From NCBI RefSeq assembly GCF_019249245.1, contig NZ_JAESDK010000009.1, positions 1-64,000 of the forward strand: DNA of 64,000 bases. Reading direction: 5' to 3'. The position numbers and the translations under genes are program-made. The notes under the pieces are model-generated. The model saw only the letters and a list, made by a program, of their open reading frames with translations, ran no database searches and was not told where the DNA came from. Source of the stretch: Alteromonas lipotrueiana (GTDB lineage: Bacteria; Pseudomonadota; Gammaproteobacteria; Enterobacterales; Alteromonadaceae). Shown here one piece after another: positions 43,261 to 52,420 of the stretch (its first letter is position 1; each line of letters opens with the position of its first letter).

Positions 43261-44064
43261 CTATTCTACTGGACAGAGTTTCTTCCAGGAGACCACACTG
43301 ATTGGCTTAACACCAACTTTATAACCCTCTTCTAGTGCAAGGGTAAGATGTTGCTCTACCTGAAGCGGCGTAGTGAGATGTTCAGCCAGATAATCAATTG
43401 CTTGCTCTTCGATAACATCTTTGGTCTTTACATTATCGTTTGTGCATTTATCTAAGAGCCAATGAATATAGTCCCGCAAAATACCTTGAGAAGCATCAAG
43501 TGACATAGTGACAGTTCGGTATCCAACCTCTTCCATCGTCGGAGATTTTAAGTCGTTCTTTAGTTTGGGATGTCCAGCCAAGACAATGGAAAGTTTACCA
43601 CCACCTTCTTGAATGACTTCCATCAAGCGTTTCAAACCTGTAAGCGTGCGGTGGTGAAGATCATGCGCTTCATCACAAAATAGTACTACGGGCTTTTTAC
43701 TTTTCTTAATTAATTCCTGTAAATCACGCTCACGCTTTTCGCCAAGTTTTGGAACTCTATAGTCATTGTCACCTGATACGTCATAAAATAATGCGGTGAT
43801 TAACGTTGTCAAATTAGTCTTGGACTTCTCAACTGAAAGCGACTTGGCCACAATCACCTTTTTCTCGACCGTCAACTGTTTTTGAATACGTTCAAGGTAG
43901 GTCGTTTTGCCGATACCAACGACCCCCGTTAACGCTATGAGTTGTCCTTCTGGTATGATTTTCTTGAGTTGTTTGAATAGCCGTTTGGCTGTGTCGGTTT
44001 CGAAGAAATCTGCATCTCGAAAATACTTCTTTATCCCAAAGTGTTCCATGACTTCAATTTGCAT
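43261..44064 (-). CDS. AAA+ ATPase, TniB/TnsC/MuB-like transposition regulator
   Basis: 267 residues. Walker A is 'GVVGIGKTT' (47-55) and Walker B 'VVLFCDEAHD' (126-135), with 'SIVLAGHPKLKNDL' as the sensor-I region and 'TPLQVEQHLTLALEEGYK' as the C-terminal lid. ATPases of this class bind target DNA and activate the DDE transposase. It overlaps the 3' end of the transposase gene by 11 bp, which suggests translational coupling. It resembles TniB/p271 of Tn5053/Tn552 more than TnsC in its short length. Confidence 0.88.
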   Translation of the reverse strand: MQIEVMEHFGIKKYFRDADFFETDTAKRLFKQLKKIIPEGQLIALTGVVGIGKTTYLERIQKQLTVEKKVIVAKSLSVEKSKTNLTTLITALFYDVSGDNDYRVPKLGEKRERDLQELIKKSKKPVVLFCDEAHDLHHRTLTGLKRLMEVIQEGGGKLSIVLAGHPKLKNDLKSPTMEEVGYRTVTMSLDASQGILRDYIHWLLDKCTNDNVKTKDVIEEQAIDYLAEHLTTPLQVEQHLTLALEEGYKVGVKPISVVSWKKLCPVE

Positions 44065-45729
44065 GCTCCCCGCTCCTATTATTGAAATATTCTTTTATTC
44101 GTTTCATTACAGCATCTTTGTCTAACGACTCAGACAAGATAGCGTCAATCATATCCCTGTCGCATTGAGGTAGTACTGCTAAAGCTTTGCCCAAATATTT
44201 TGATATTGCCTGTTTTGCTTTGAGTATATTTTCATACTGTTTTTCGTAGAAAGGATCAGGATCGTCAAACTCTCTTGTAGGTACCGGCTCCACAACTTTT
44301 TTTATTGCAGAAATAACCTCACTATTAGCATCACCAGACTCAGGCAATTTCAGTGACTTTGCCAATGACTCAAGTTTATCCAGCCGCTCTTCGTTTTTTG
44401 TCTTTTTAAACTTCCTATACCTAAATAGTGGGACAGGCCCACTTATTGGGAAGTACGCACCATAGCGTTGACCACCATGTTCAACATAAAGCTCTTCATC
44501 AAACAACCCCCACCAAAGGACGACCTTCTCCCCCGCGAGATCAGCATCTATCTCATATACACTGCCATCAACGGTAATCCTTGCGTCGATACCAACGGTG
44601 CGTTTCTCTGGCTCTCTGGCAAATGCACAGTAGCGTTCCCAAGTGCACATTTTCTTTACGGTACCGTCGATATTTTTAAGCCAATCATCCATCCGAGAGT
44701 GCTGCTCAAAACGGTGCTGGTGATCATTGTATTTCTTCAGATAGTCACTCAACATTTCATTGGCTTCTATTTCATTTTTTGGCTCGCGCAGATGATATAG
44801 AACCTCATGACATTCTTTTACAGTGCGGAAAGCCCGTTCAACCTTTCCTTTTGACCTAGCAGTTTTACGTCGTTTGTCCTTGCTATCAGGCATGTGTATT
44901 TTTATTTCAATGCCAAGAAAGTGCATGACGTTGAGAAAAACAGTGCTTTTTGCGATTGGCCCATTGTCCAGATAGATAACACTGGGTATGCCATGAAAAG
45001 GAATATCTGGATCATCTTTTGGGGACATGGCATCAAAAAGGAAGCGCAGCGCATTGCCCGCGTCTCGCCGTGTACATTGCGATATTGCTGATAGCAAACA
45101 CCCGAACGGTCATCCACTATCGAGTAGAGCATTAGAATAGGTAAGCCTTTTGACTTGTCATACCAAACAGGCTCATCAACACTTTTAAGATCTGATGGGC
45201 TTAAATCAAACTGCCAACATTCATTACTATGCTTAGCTTGAAATCTGACCGCTGGCGCATTCTTTATCAGATTGGATTTGTCCAGACCGTAAAGAGTGAG
45301 GTATCTATTTACTGTAGCTTTATTCAGCAAACCTTTAGGAACCTTGATAAAGCCATATTCTGATTCAATACCCGTCGATTCGAGCACTTCTAATGCTGTG
45401 ACGGTAGATATATGGCGCCCATTTTTATTGGTTGTCCTAATTTTGAGTGCAGCAATCAGTTCACAATACTGCATCATCTTTTCTTCAGGTATAATTCGTG
45501 GACAACCAGCATCATTGCGTTGGACAGACTTAGGTTTTTTAACTTGGGATAGTTGGCGGTAAAGTGTACTTTCTGAGACACCATAGAGGTTAGAGGCTTG
45601 CTTGATGATTTCTCGCCTCGCATGATCACGCGCAGGAAGATTTTCTATCCTCCGGTGTAGATCAATTAGAACCTCTTGCGCTATCCGTTTGTGTGCCATT
45701 AGCTCGTTGATTGGGCCTGTTTTTCGCAT
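44054..45729 (-). pseudogene. DDE transposase, TniA/TnsB/MuA family, single-base frameshift
   Basis: The gene reads in one frame from ATG 45729 to about 45065, then in another to 44054. The first part has N-terminal HTH-like segments ('ASNLYGVSESTLYRQLSQVKK') and the first catalytic Asp in 'NECWQFDLSPSDL'. The second has 'VIYLDNGPIAKS' (Asp) and 'TARSKGKVERAFRTVKE' (Glu), then a beta-barrel-like C-terminal domain ('RITVDGSVYEIDADLAGE'). At the junction the frames give 'VHGE' and 'DAGNALRFLFDAM', and restoring one G would join them as 'HGEDAGNALRFLF'. The total length, 1676 bp, is one base short of 559 codons. Confidence 0.85.
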
Positions 45730-46304
45730 TTTCCAATATCAACCCCTCTTATTCTCAGGTACTTGTAGAGCGTTGACCTGGCAATACTGAGTTGAACGCA
45801 AATATCTGTAACACTTAATTTCCCTGCTTTATACAATGCTTCAGCAGCAGCGGCTTTATTCTCGGCCTCTTTTGAAAGACCTTCAGGTCTACCACCATGT
45901 CTACCTCTAGCCCGAGCAGCATCCAAACCCGCTTTAGTGCGTTCGGCGATAAGTTCCCGTTCGAACTCTGCAATTGAAGCAAAAATATTCGTAATCAATC
46001 GGCCTTGGGGAGATGTGGTATCCACAGGATCATTAAGGCTTACTAATCCAATCCGTTTTGCAGTTAACGAGTCGATAAGTTCAATGAGATGTTTTAGTGA
46101 CCTACCAAGTCTGTCTAATTTATATACAACGATAACATCCCCATCTCTCAATTGAGAAATGAGATTATCCAGTGATGGCCTACTGGCTTTCGCTCCCGAT
46201 GCCACATCTGAAAATATTTTGTCACAACCGTACTTCTTCAAAGCATCCGTTTGTAAATCGAATCCTTGGTCTTTGGTGCTGACACGTTGATACCCGAAAA
46301 TCAT
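45699..46304 (-). CDS. Serine recombinase (resolvase/invertase), TniR-like
   Basis: 201 residues. The catalytic serine S9 lies in 'GYQRVSTKDQGFDLQ', with 'IVVYKLDRLGRSLKHL' and 'SIAEFERELIAERTKAGL' as the other resolvase blocks. The C-terminal HTH is 'LSVTDICVQLSIARSTLYKYLR'. It should resolve cointegrates formed by replicative transposition. A res site is expected in the gene-free DNA just upstream (46305-46430), but I could not define it by eye. It overlaps the transposase start by 31 bp. Confidence 0.92.
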   Translation of the reverse strand: MIFGYQRVSTKDQGFDLQTDALKKYGCDKIFSDVASGAKASRPSLDNLISQLRDGDVIVVYKLDRLGRSLKHLIELIDSLTAKRIGLVSLNDPVDTTSPQGRLITNIFASIAEFERELIAERTKAGLDAARARGRHGGRPEGLSKEAENKAAAAEALYKAGKLSVTDICVQLSIARSTLYKYLRIRGVDIGKCEKQAQSTS

Positions 46305-46724
46305 AAATAGTTCGTGCTATCCATTAACTTTGTTGTTTAATGAACCTTGATTATAGCAATGGGTTTTTCGTACTAATAATTATTTATAAGAGGGAAGCCA
46401 GTCGCCATGGTTGGAAAGTATGAATAAACGAGGGTATATTCGAACATTTAGCGAAGTAATGATTGTGAGAGTTCAATTGAAGGACAACTATAGTCGAGTA
46501 ACACTATTTGAAGTACTCGTGATATCTTTTATTGATAGTTCTAATGAATGCTCTGGGCAATGGTGCTCATTTGATGATTTATTACTTAAAATACGAAAAA
46601 ATTGAGGAATGCACGCGACCTCTCCCCATGGTTGTTCTTAACAATCGTGCTAATTCTTTAAAGACTTTAAAGATGCTGTTATCTCGCTCGTTTCTAAAGA
46701 ACATTTTCAACTTCCGTGAAGTGT
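46305..46724. other. Gene-free stretch between transposition module and cargo
   Basis: About 420 bp, A/T-rich, containing the upstream side of the resolvase gene and so the likely res site. No convincing gene; a 64-codon frame at 46411-46605 has no recognisable features. Confidence 0.4.
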
Positions 46725-47576
46725 TTATACCTTTCTCATAAAAGGCTGAATAAGCTGTGCGATGTAATTCTTGGGGTAATTTGGTTGACTACCAATTCCT
46801 AGCTCCCCATTACGTGGTGAGGGTCGTTCATTAGAATTGGTGACGAATGTACCAAGGAGGTGATCCCATAAATGTGTAAACAACCCAAAATTAACGTCAC
46901 CTTTGGTACCGTCTTTTACGTGATGATGTCGGTGACCTGGAGCAACAGCCCAAACATATTTTAGCGGGCCAAGCCGCATATCAACGTTAGAGTGTTGCAA
47001 CAGCAACTGTATGGCAGCACTAAACCCTACCAATGCGCCTATTTCTAAGGGCATACCTATCAAAAGTAATGGGAGTGTACCTGCACTTAGTTCAATCGCT
47101 TGGTGAAGGGGATGCTTTAACAATCCATTGAACCCGTACATTCGTTCAACGCTATGATGAACCGCGTGTAAGCGCCAAAGCACTTTGTATTTATGACTAA
47201 AATAATGTGCCATCGTTATCCCAAAGTCAGCGACGATGATGGCAAAGCCAAGTTGTACTAGTAGTGGCCAATGGTGTGGCCAAATACTGAAGTGGGGCAC
47301 TATCGCGGTCATTATTGGGATAAACGCGACCGTGAGAGCCAAAGAGCCTTCATTGACAATGGCATGCACTATATCTCGCCCGAAATCTCCCTGCGGTGTA
47401 TTCCATGCTTTTTCATATGGTAACCATTTCTCAGCTGCAAAAGATACGACGATGGCGAATAAAAGCAGGGGTATAAGCCAAGCTGCAGATCCTGTGTTTT
47501 GGGAGATACTGGATGCAGCAAAGATAAAGCTTAAAAAAAATAATGGGCTGAACATCCATTGGACCAACGTTCTCAT
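46725..47576 (-). CDS. Sterol desaturase/fatty acid hydroxylase family protein
   Basis: 283 residues with four or more membrane helices and the histidine clusters of di-iron membrane hydroxylases: 'MAHYFSHKYKVLWRLHAVHHS' (HxxxH and HxxHH) and 'VAPGHRHHHVKDG' (HxHHH), plus 'KHPLHQAIE'. Members hydroxylate or desaturate lipids; the substrate is unknown. It sits in the cargo of the transposon downstream of the AraC regulator on the same strand, which may control it. Confidence 0.85.
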   Translation of the reverse strand: MRTLVQWMFSPLFFLSFIFAASSISQNTGSAAWLIPLLLFAIVVSFAAEKWLPYEKAWNTPQGDFGRDIVHAIVNEGSLALTVAFIPIMTAIVPHFSIWPHHWPLLVQLGFAIIVADFGITMAHYFSHKYKVLWRLHAVHHSVERMYGFNGLLKHPLHQAIELSAGTLPLLLIGMPLEIGALVGFSAAIQLLLQHSNVDMRLGPLKYVWAVAPGHRHHHVKDGTKGDVNFGLFTHLWDHLLGTFVTNSNERPSPRNGELGIGSQPNYPKNYIAQLIQPFMRKV

Positions 47577-47652
47577 AGTATTTACACATTCGCGTTTTTA
47601 TTGATGCGTATATTATTCCCTAGTCAAACTTAATTCGGCTTGTATCAAACGG

Positions 47653-48417
47653 CTAATTACTGTGAATTTTAATGGTGTGCGGTTTGAATAACGAGGAAGG
47701 TGCAAATCCAAACAGCTGTTTAAACGTTTTACTCATATGAGGTAAGTCAGAAAAACCCGAAGCATGGGCAGCCTCAGTCAATGTTGCTGACTTACTCAGT
47801 TGTTCTATTGCGGCGCGCACACGCCACCAGACAATAAAACGACTAATAGGTATACCCACTTCTTGCTTAAAAAGATGTGTTAGACGACTTGGGGACAAGA
47901 AAACCTTCGATGATAAAAACGCCATATCGATTGCACAACCTCTCTGCGAAGCAATAATGTCGATGACCGCTCGTACCCGTTTATCCTCAGGGCGCGATGA
48001 AAGCGCAGGACTATAGACTAGCCCTACCGCTTTATTTACTGTTTTCCACACTTTGTCGATATCGACGTCAGTAAATAGATGCTGAGAAATGGATCCCAAT
48101 TCTTTGCTAGTAAGCGGCAGAGTATTAATTCCATCACTCCTGGCTTGACGTAAGGCTTTGAGAAATTGTTGGTTTTGCCTATCTTCAGGCTCTAAATAGA
48201 TCACTACAATCTGATTGTCCTGTGCCAAAACCTTGTGAGGGACATCTTCGAAAATCACAATACATTGTCCGGTGTGAATACTTTGTGCCTTGTAATCTTG
48301 AACCGAGATGTCTTTGTCTAAACCAATGCAAATTTGGACAGCATGATGTGCATGAACATCATTATCAGGACTGATTCCGATGTAAATCGCTTTGTAGGGC
48401 CACAAATGAATATGCAT
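47653..48417 (-). CDS. AraC family transcriptional regulator
   Basis: 254 residues. The N-terminal cupin-like sensing part (about 1-100) contains 'DVHAHHAVQICIGLD'. The C-terminal double-HTH domain (about 155-250) has 'GCAIDMAFLSSKVFLSPSRLTHLFKQEVG' and 'TLTEAAHASGFSDLPHMSKTFKQLFG'. It lies 76 bp upstream of the sterol-desaturase-family gene on the same strand, so it probably regulates it. The inducer is unknown. Confidence 0.88.
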   Translation of the reverse strand: MHIHLWPYKAIYIGISPDNDVHAHHAVQICIGLDKDISVQDYKAQSIHTGQCIVIFEDVPHKVLAQDNQIVVIYLEPEDRQNQQFLKALRQARSDGINTLPLTSKELGSISQHLFTDVDIDKVWKTVNKAVGLVYSPALSSRPEDKRVRAVIDIIASQRGCAIDMAFLSSKVFLSPSRLTHLFKQEVGIPISRFIVWWRVRAAIEQLSKSATLTEAAHASGFSDLPHMSKTFKQLFGFAPSSLFKPHTIKIHSN

Positions 48418-48545
48418 GGCTGACTCAGTATCAAAAGTTCAGGCTATTGATTTTTGCCTTATAAATCTACACAAATGACGAATGTTAGCCGATAGATACA
48501 AGTTAAGGTGAGCGCGCACAGTGAAATTGTGTTCTTCTTACAATT

Positions 48546-48935
48546 TTAAGTGTGTAAATAATTTAAAATACCACAGTCCCTAATGGTTTTGTCTTGGTCA
48601 CACGATGACGCCATATTTTCGAGTGATGACTTTAATGCGTTTAGCTCTTCAATGCGAATAATGACGTCTGATAAATGCTTAGCTATTAACGTATTGATAT
48701 TTGAACAGCTCTGATCTGGCCTCGAACGACTGTCCATTAGCGTTTTTACTTCCATGATAGACATATCTAATGAACGACACTGTTTGATAAACAGGAGTTG
48801 TTCAATAGTCCCCTTGTCGTAGACACGATAATTTCCACTTGAGCGCTTAAGCTCAGGCAAGAGCCCCTTCTTTTCATAAAAACGAATGGTCTGAATACTA
48901 CAACCTGTCGTCTTTGCGACATCACCAATTTTCAT
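48546..48935 (-). CDS. cadR: MerR-family Cd(II)/Pb(II)-responsive regulator, CadR-like
   Basis: 129 residues. The N-terminal winged HTH reads 'MKIGDVAKTTGCSIQTIRFYEKKGLL'. Metal-site cysteines are C77 ('DQSC'), C112 ('SSCDQDK') and C121 ('RDCGIL'), close to the C77/C112/C119 triad of CadR/PbrR. It is divergent from the CDF-like transporter. Two 19-bp-spacer promoters in the element (48952-48982 and 55588-55618) share a dyad that it should bind and twist for activation. Confidence 0.88.
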   Translation of the reverse strand: MKIGDVAKTTGCSIQTIRFYEKKGLLPELKRSSGNYRVYDKGTIEQLLFIKQCRSLDMSIMEVKTLMDSRSRPDQSCSNINTLIAKHLSDVIIRIEELNALKSSLENMASSCDQDKTIRDCGILNYLHT

Positions 48936-48951
48936 TTTTTTCTCCTAACCG

Positions 48952-48982
48952 TTGACTCTATACCAAGTATAGACTTTATACT
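48952..48982 (+). promoter_or_regulatory. MerR-type promoter/operator of the efflux genes
   Basis: TTGACT (48952-48957), a 19-bp spacer holding the dyad CTATACcaaGTATAG, then TATACT (48977-48982). The overlong 19-bp spacer with a central dyad is diagnostic of MerR-activated promoters. It drives the CDF-like gene and probably czcICBA. Confidence 0.85.
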
Positions 48983-49014
48983 CATACTATTCATCAGTAA
49001 AGAGTGTGTTTCTA

Positions 49015-49632
49015 ATGAGCGGATGTGGGTGCGAAGTTGAAATAAAAGACCAGTCTCAACGACAGGTTTTGTATTGGCTTTTGGGAATAAACGCGACAAT
49101 GTTTGTTATAGAAATGGGGATCGGGTTGCTTGCTGATTCAACCGCATTAATAGCCGATTCACTTGATATGCTCGCCGACGCAGTTGTCTATGGTGTTGCC
49201 CTTTATGCTATTGGTAAATCGCTATTGCACAAAGCCAATGCGGCTAGAATTAGCGGCTTTTTTCAGATGGCACTGGGTGTGTTGATTATCATTGATATTG
49301 TAAGACGGTCAATTTACGGTAGCGAACCTGTATCGGGACTAATGATGGCTATGGGGGCAGTTGCACTGGTTGCTAATGTCATTTGTCTTGTGATCATACG
49401 CAAACAAAGAAATGAAGAAGTGCATATGCGGGCAAGCTGGATATTTTCAGCCAACGATGTGATTGCCAACTTAGGTGTTATCTTTGCTGGCGTTTTGGTG
49501 TTTTGGCTCGATTCTCGATGGCCTGATCTGGTTATCGGTGTGATAGTTTCGTGCGTTGTGTTGCGCGGGGCAAAAATGATCCTCGAAGATGCTGGAAATG
49601 AAAGACAGCGAGCGCTTAATACGCAAAGTTGA
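49015..49632 (+). CDS. Cation efflux (CDF-like) transporter
   Basis: 205 residues from ATG 49015 (MSGCGCEVEIKDQ). Six membrane helices; the metal-site pattern 'LIADSLDMLADAVVYGVALYA' (D-x2-D in helix II) and 'FSANDVIANLGVIFAGVLVF' (helix V N-x3-N/D) match Zn/Cd/Co CDF proteins. The long cytoplasmic C-terminal domain of CzcD is absent, so this is a short form. The upstream GTG at 49006 is less likely as a start. It exports metal to the periplasm, where CzcCBA can pick it up. Confidence 0.85.
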   Translation: MSGCGCEVEIKDQSQRQVLYWLLGINATMFVIEMGIGLLADSTALIADSLDMLADAVVYGVALYAIGKSLLHKANAARISGFFQMALGVLIIIDIVRRSIYGSEPVSGLMMAMGAVALVANVICLVIIRKQRNEEVHMRASWIFSANDVIANLGVIFAGVLVFWLDSRWPDLVIGVIVSCVVLRGAKMILEDAGNERQRALNTQS

Positions 49633-49639
49633 TAAGAAA

Positions 49640-50014
49640 ATGCCAATTTTTAATTGCACATCAAAACTGCGTAGGTTGGCATGGCTACTTATTACTTTGC
49701 TCATGTGTCAATCGGGCTTTTCGTTCGCCGCTCAATGCGATGACTACCCTGCGGAGGTATCGTCAGTCCCTGAACAATCAAAGTCGATAGGCACTTATGA
49801 TGTTCCCGAAAAAAATGTAAATGCTGGTGATAATACGTCGAGTGAAGAGTCTAAGTGTTTCCATTGTGTGCTGTGTCAATGTGGACAGATTAAGTTTCTG
49901 GCACAACACCCAATAAATGACGTATCTAAACCGTTATATACCAATCAATACAGTTATTCCCGCAACGTCACTGACGGCCTAGTCGAAGGCCTTTTGCGCC
50001 CACCTCAACATTAA
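49640..50014 (+). CDS. czcI: CzcI-like periplasmic protein
   Basis: 124 residues from ATG 49640. Signal peptide 'LRRLAWLLITLLMCQSGFSFAAQC' is followed by a hydrophilic linker and a cysteine cluster 'KCFHCVLCQCGQIKFLAQHP', which may bind metal. Its size, position directly before czcC and Cys motif match CzcI of the czcNICBA cluster. Low sequence conservation in the family leaves some doubt. Confidence 0.6.
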   Translation: MPIFNCTSKLRRLAWLLITLLMCQSGFSFAAQCDDYPAEVSSVPEQSKSIGTYDVPEKNVNAGDNTSSEESKCFHCVLCQCGQIKFLAQHPINDVSKPLYTNQYSYSRNVTDGLVEGLLRPPQH

Positions 50015-50086
50015 TCCATTCCCTCCTATATGTTTGCATGGGTGCTTTCCATGTATGTCGTTATCTTATGAACAAAAGGTTCTTTT

Positions 50087-51421
50087 ATGAGTTCTTCACG
50101 CCCATTGGGCATAAAAAAAGCTAGCTCAGCGTATCTGAAATTGATATCTGCTGCACTGGTAACCATGAGCATATCTGTTCAATCTGCCAATGCGCAAAAG
50201 TCTTCAATCACGCTTGAAAATGTGCTCAAACGCACATTATCAAACAACCCAGATTTAGTTGTGTTCGAATTTAAATCTTCGGCTTTGGATGGTGAATCAA
50301 AAATGGCCAGCTTACGACCTGAAATGTCTGTTGGGGTTGAAGTTGAAAATGTGTTGGGAACAGGCGAAGTGTCTGGTATCAAAGATGCCGAATTGACACT
50401 GACCTTATCGTCGGTCATCGAGCTTGGAGATAAAGTCAGCGGCCGAATGAATGTGGTGAGTTCAAAAAAAGCACAACTGCTTACACAACGGCGCATTCGT
50501 ACGCTGGACATCTTGGGTGAAACAACTCGACGATATATCAATGTCATTGTCCAACAAGCGTTGCACAAGACTGAGCAACGAGCTGAAATGCTGGCTCGCA
50601 CAATGCTTCAGACAGTCTCAACACGGGTTGAAGCGGGGGCTTCTTCACCACTTGAGAAAAAACGTGCAGAGTCAGCGTTGTCGCAGGCGCGTTTGTCGTT
50701 ATTGATAAGTGAACAAAAACTCAATGAGTATAAACGCGACCTGGCCATCATGTGGGGTGACACTACCGCTGCGTTTGCGGAAGTTGAAGGGACACTGTTA
50801 TCGTTTCCAAATTCACTATCACTTGAACATATGCTTTCACAGCTTCAAAGCAATCCACACGTTCTGCTTTATGCTGATAACTATCGGGTACAAGAGGCCA
50901 GATTGAGAGTGGTTCAGGCCAGTCAGCAGTTCGACATTGCGTGGGAAGCCGGTATCCGAAGAATGCAGGGAATTAATGACACAGCGTTAGTCGCCAGTAT
51001 TTCGGTGCCGTTAAATACCAAGCAGCGGAATCTAGGAGAATACGAACAACAGCGCGCATTGCTTGACAGTATCGACTATCAAAAACAAGCGAAAATTCGT
51101 GAACTCACTCGCCAATTAAATCAAGTCATTAGCGCAAAAGACCAAGCCTTGCTCACTGTTACGACCCTTCAAGACAATGTCGTTCCCACATTGGAATCTG
51201 CATTGAAATTGGCGCGGGATGGCTATGAAAGTGGTCGCTACAACTATATAGAGTGGGTGACAACGCAACAGCAACTCATAGATATGCAACGAACACTGAT
51301 AAAAGCCGCAGGCTTAGTCCACCTTCGAAGCGCAGATCTAGAGGCACTTACGGGAATTCCCGTGTTTTCTGACTCTCCCTCGACGTCTGCTCAATCATCA
51401 GAATTACTAGAGAAAAAATAA
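50087..51421 (+). CDS. czcC: TolC-family outer-membrane efflux protein, CzcC-like
   Basis: 444 residues. A signal peptide (to about residue 36, '...SVQSANA') precedes two TolC-type repeats, visible as 'ALKLARDGYESGRYNYIEWVTTQQQLI' near the end and 'SSPLEKKRAESALSQARLSLL' in the middle. It forms the outer-membrane channel of the CzcCBA export system. Its stop shares a base with the czcB start. Confidence 0.9.
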   Translation: MSSSRPLGIKKASSAYLKLISAALVTMSISVQSANAQKSSITLENVLKRTLSNNPDLVVFEFKSSALDGESKMASLRPEMSVGVEVENVLGTGEVSGIKDAELTLTLSSVIELGDKVSGRMNVVSSKKAQLLTQRRIRTLDILGETTRRYINVIVQQALHKTEQRAEMLARTMLQTVSTRVEAGASSPLEKKRAESALSQARLSLLISEQKLNEYKRDLAIMWGDTTAAFAEVEGTLLSFPNSLSLEHMLSQLQSNPHVLLYADNYRVQEARLRVVQASQQFDIAWEAGIRRMQGINDTALVASISVPLNTKQRNLGEYEQQRALLDSIDYQKQAKIRELTRQLNQVISAKDQALLTVTTLQDNVVPTLESALKLARDGYESGRYNYIEWVTTQQQLIDMQRTLIKAAGLVHLRSADLEALTGIPVFSDSPSTSAQSSELLEKK

Positions 51422-52356
51422 TGAATACATCACAATTTACATTACTCACTAGCGCACGTGACTTGCTTGGCGTGTTAGCCATGCTAGTTACTTTACTGTT
51501 TGCTTCTGTCGCCCTGGCTGATGATGACGATGAGGAAGCCGAAGAAAGACCCGAGTACGTAGTGTTATCTCAAGAACGGATGCTTGAACACGATATCGTG
51601 ACTGCATCGGCCGCATCAGGAACATTATCGCTCACAACCAGAACCTTTGGGCGGATAGTTCATGATCCTGCGTCACTGAGTCATATTCGTGCCCGCTTCG
51701 ACGGTGTTGTAAAACGTATCATGGTGAATATTGGAGATAAAGTAGAAAAAGGTGACACACTGGCAATCATTGAGTCAAACGAGAGTTTAAATCAATACTC
51801 AATCACCTCATCGATGTCTGGAAAAATCATAGCTAGACACGCCAATGATGGTGAGCTCACCAACGGTCAAGTGCTGCTTTCTGTTGCTAATTACTCTCGC
51901 GCAATTGCTCAATTGGCTATTTTCCCCAAACAACGTACTCATATTGCCGCTGATATGGAAGTCACTTTAAGGCTTGAGGAATTGCAGCAACAATCAAGTA
52001 TAAGCCACATTACGTCCTCACCGGATGACAAACCCTATTCTATCGCGTTTGTAAACGTTGATAATGGCAGTGGTTATTGGCCTTTAGGCGCTATGGTAGA
52101 GGGTTATATTCAGATTGGTTTCCAAGAAGTCAATCTGGCACTCCCCAAAAGTTCAATACAAGAGTTAGATGGGCAAACCATTGTTTTTGTCAAAGAAGGG
52201 GAACGATTTTACCCCCGCCAAGTAAAACTTGGGAACACGGACAACCGTTTAGTAGAGATTGTGAAGGGCGTTCAAATAGGCCAGCAAGTCGTTGTAGAAA
52301 ATAGCTATCTACTAAAAGCTGATTTATTAAAAATGGAGGCGGGCGATGATGACTAA
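51421..52356 (+). CDS. czcB: RND periplasmic adaptor, CzcB-like
   Basis: 311 residues: an N-terminal hydrophobic signal (about 10-34), an acidic stretch 'DDDDEEAEERPEYVVL', a biotinyl-lipoyl-like domain with 'VNIGDKVEKGDTLAIIESNE' and barrel domains ('VFVKEGERFYPRQVKLGNTDNRLVEIV'). It links the inner-membrane pump to CzcC. Shorter than CzcB of Cupriavidus (520), lacking the extra histidine-rich domain. czcA follows after a 24-codon frame. Confidence 0.9.
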   Translation: MNTSQFTLLTSARDLLGVLAMLVTLLFASVALADDDDEEAEERPEYVVLSQERMLEHDIVTASAASGTLSLTTRTFGRIVHDPASLSHIRARFDGVVKRIMVNIGDKVEKGDTLAIIESNESLNQYSITSSMSGKIIARHANDGELTNGQVLLSVANYSRAIAQLAIFPKQRTHIAADMEVTLRLEELQQQSSISHITSSPDDKPYSIAFVNVDNGSGYWPLGAMVEGYIQIGFQEVNLALPKSSIQELDGQTIVFVKEGERFYPRQVKLGNTDNRLVEIVKGVQIGQQVVVENSYLLKADLLKMEAGDDD

Positions 52357-52420
52357 TTACCTGCGCATTTATTGTCAAAAGCAAAGCCAAGTCCATAAAA
52401 ACGGTGAGGTGAGAGCATGA
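52346..52420 (+). CDS. Possible 24-aa coupling peptide between czcB and czcA
   Basis: ATG 52346 follows a strong GGAGG at 52336-52340 and reads MMTNYLRIYCQKQSQVHKNG... to TGA 52418-52420. It starts inside the czcB end and stops across the czcA start (ATGA). Translating ribosomes would be delivered to czcA. It may be a coupling device rather than a functional peptide. Confidence 0.45.
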   Translation: MMTNYLRIYCQKQSQVHKNGEVRA

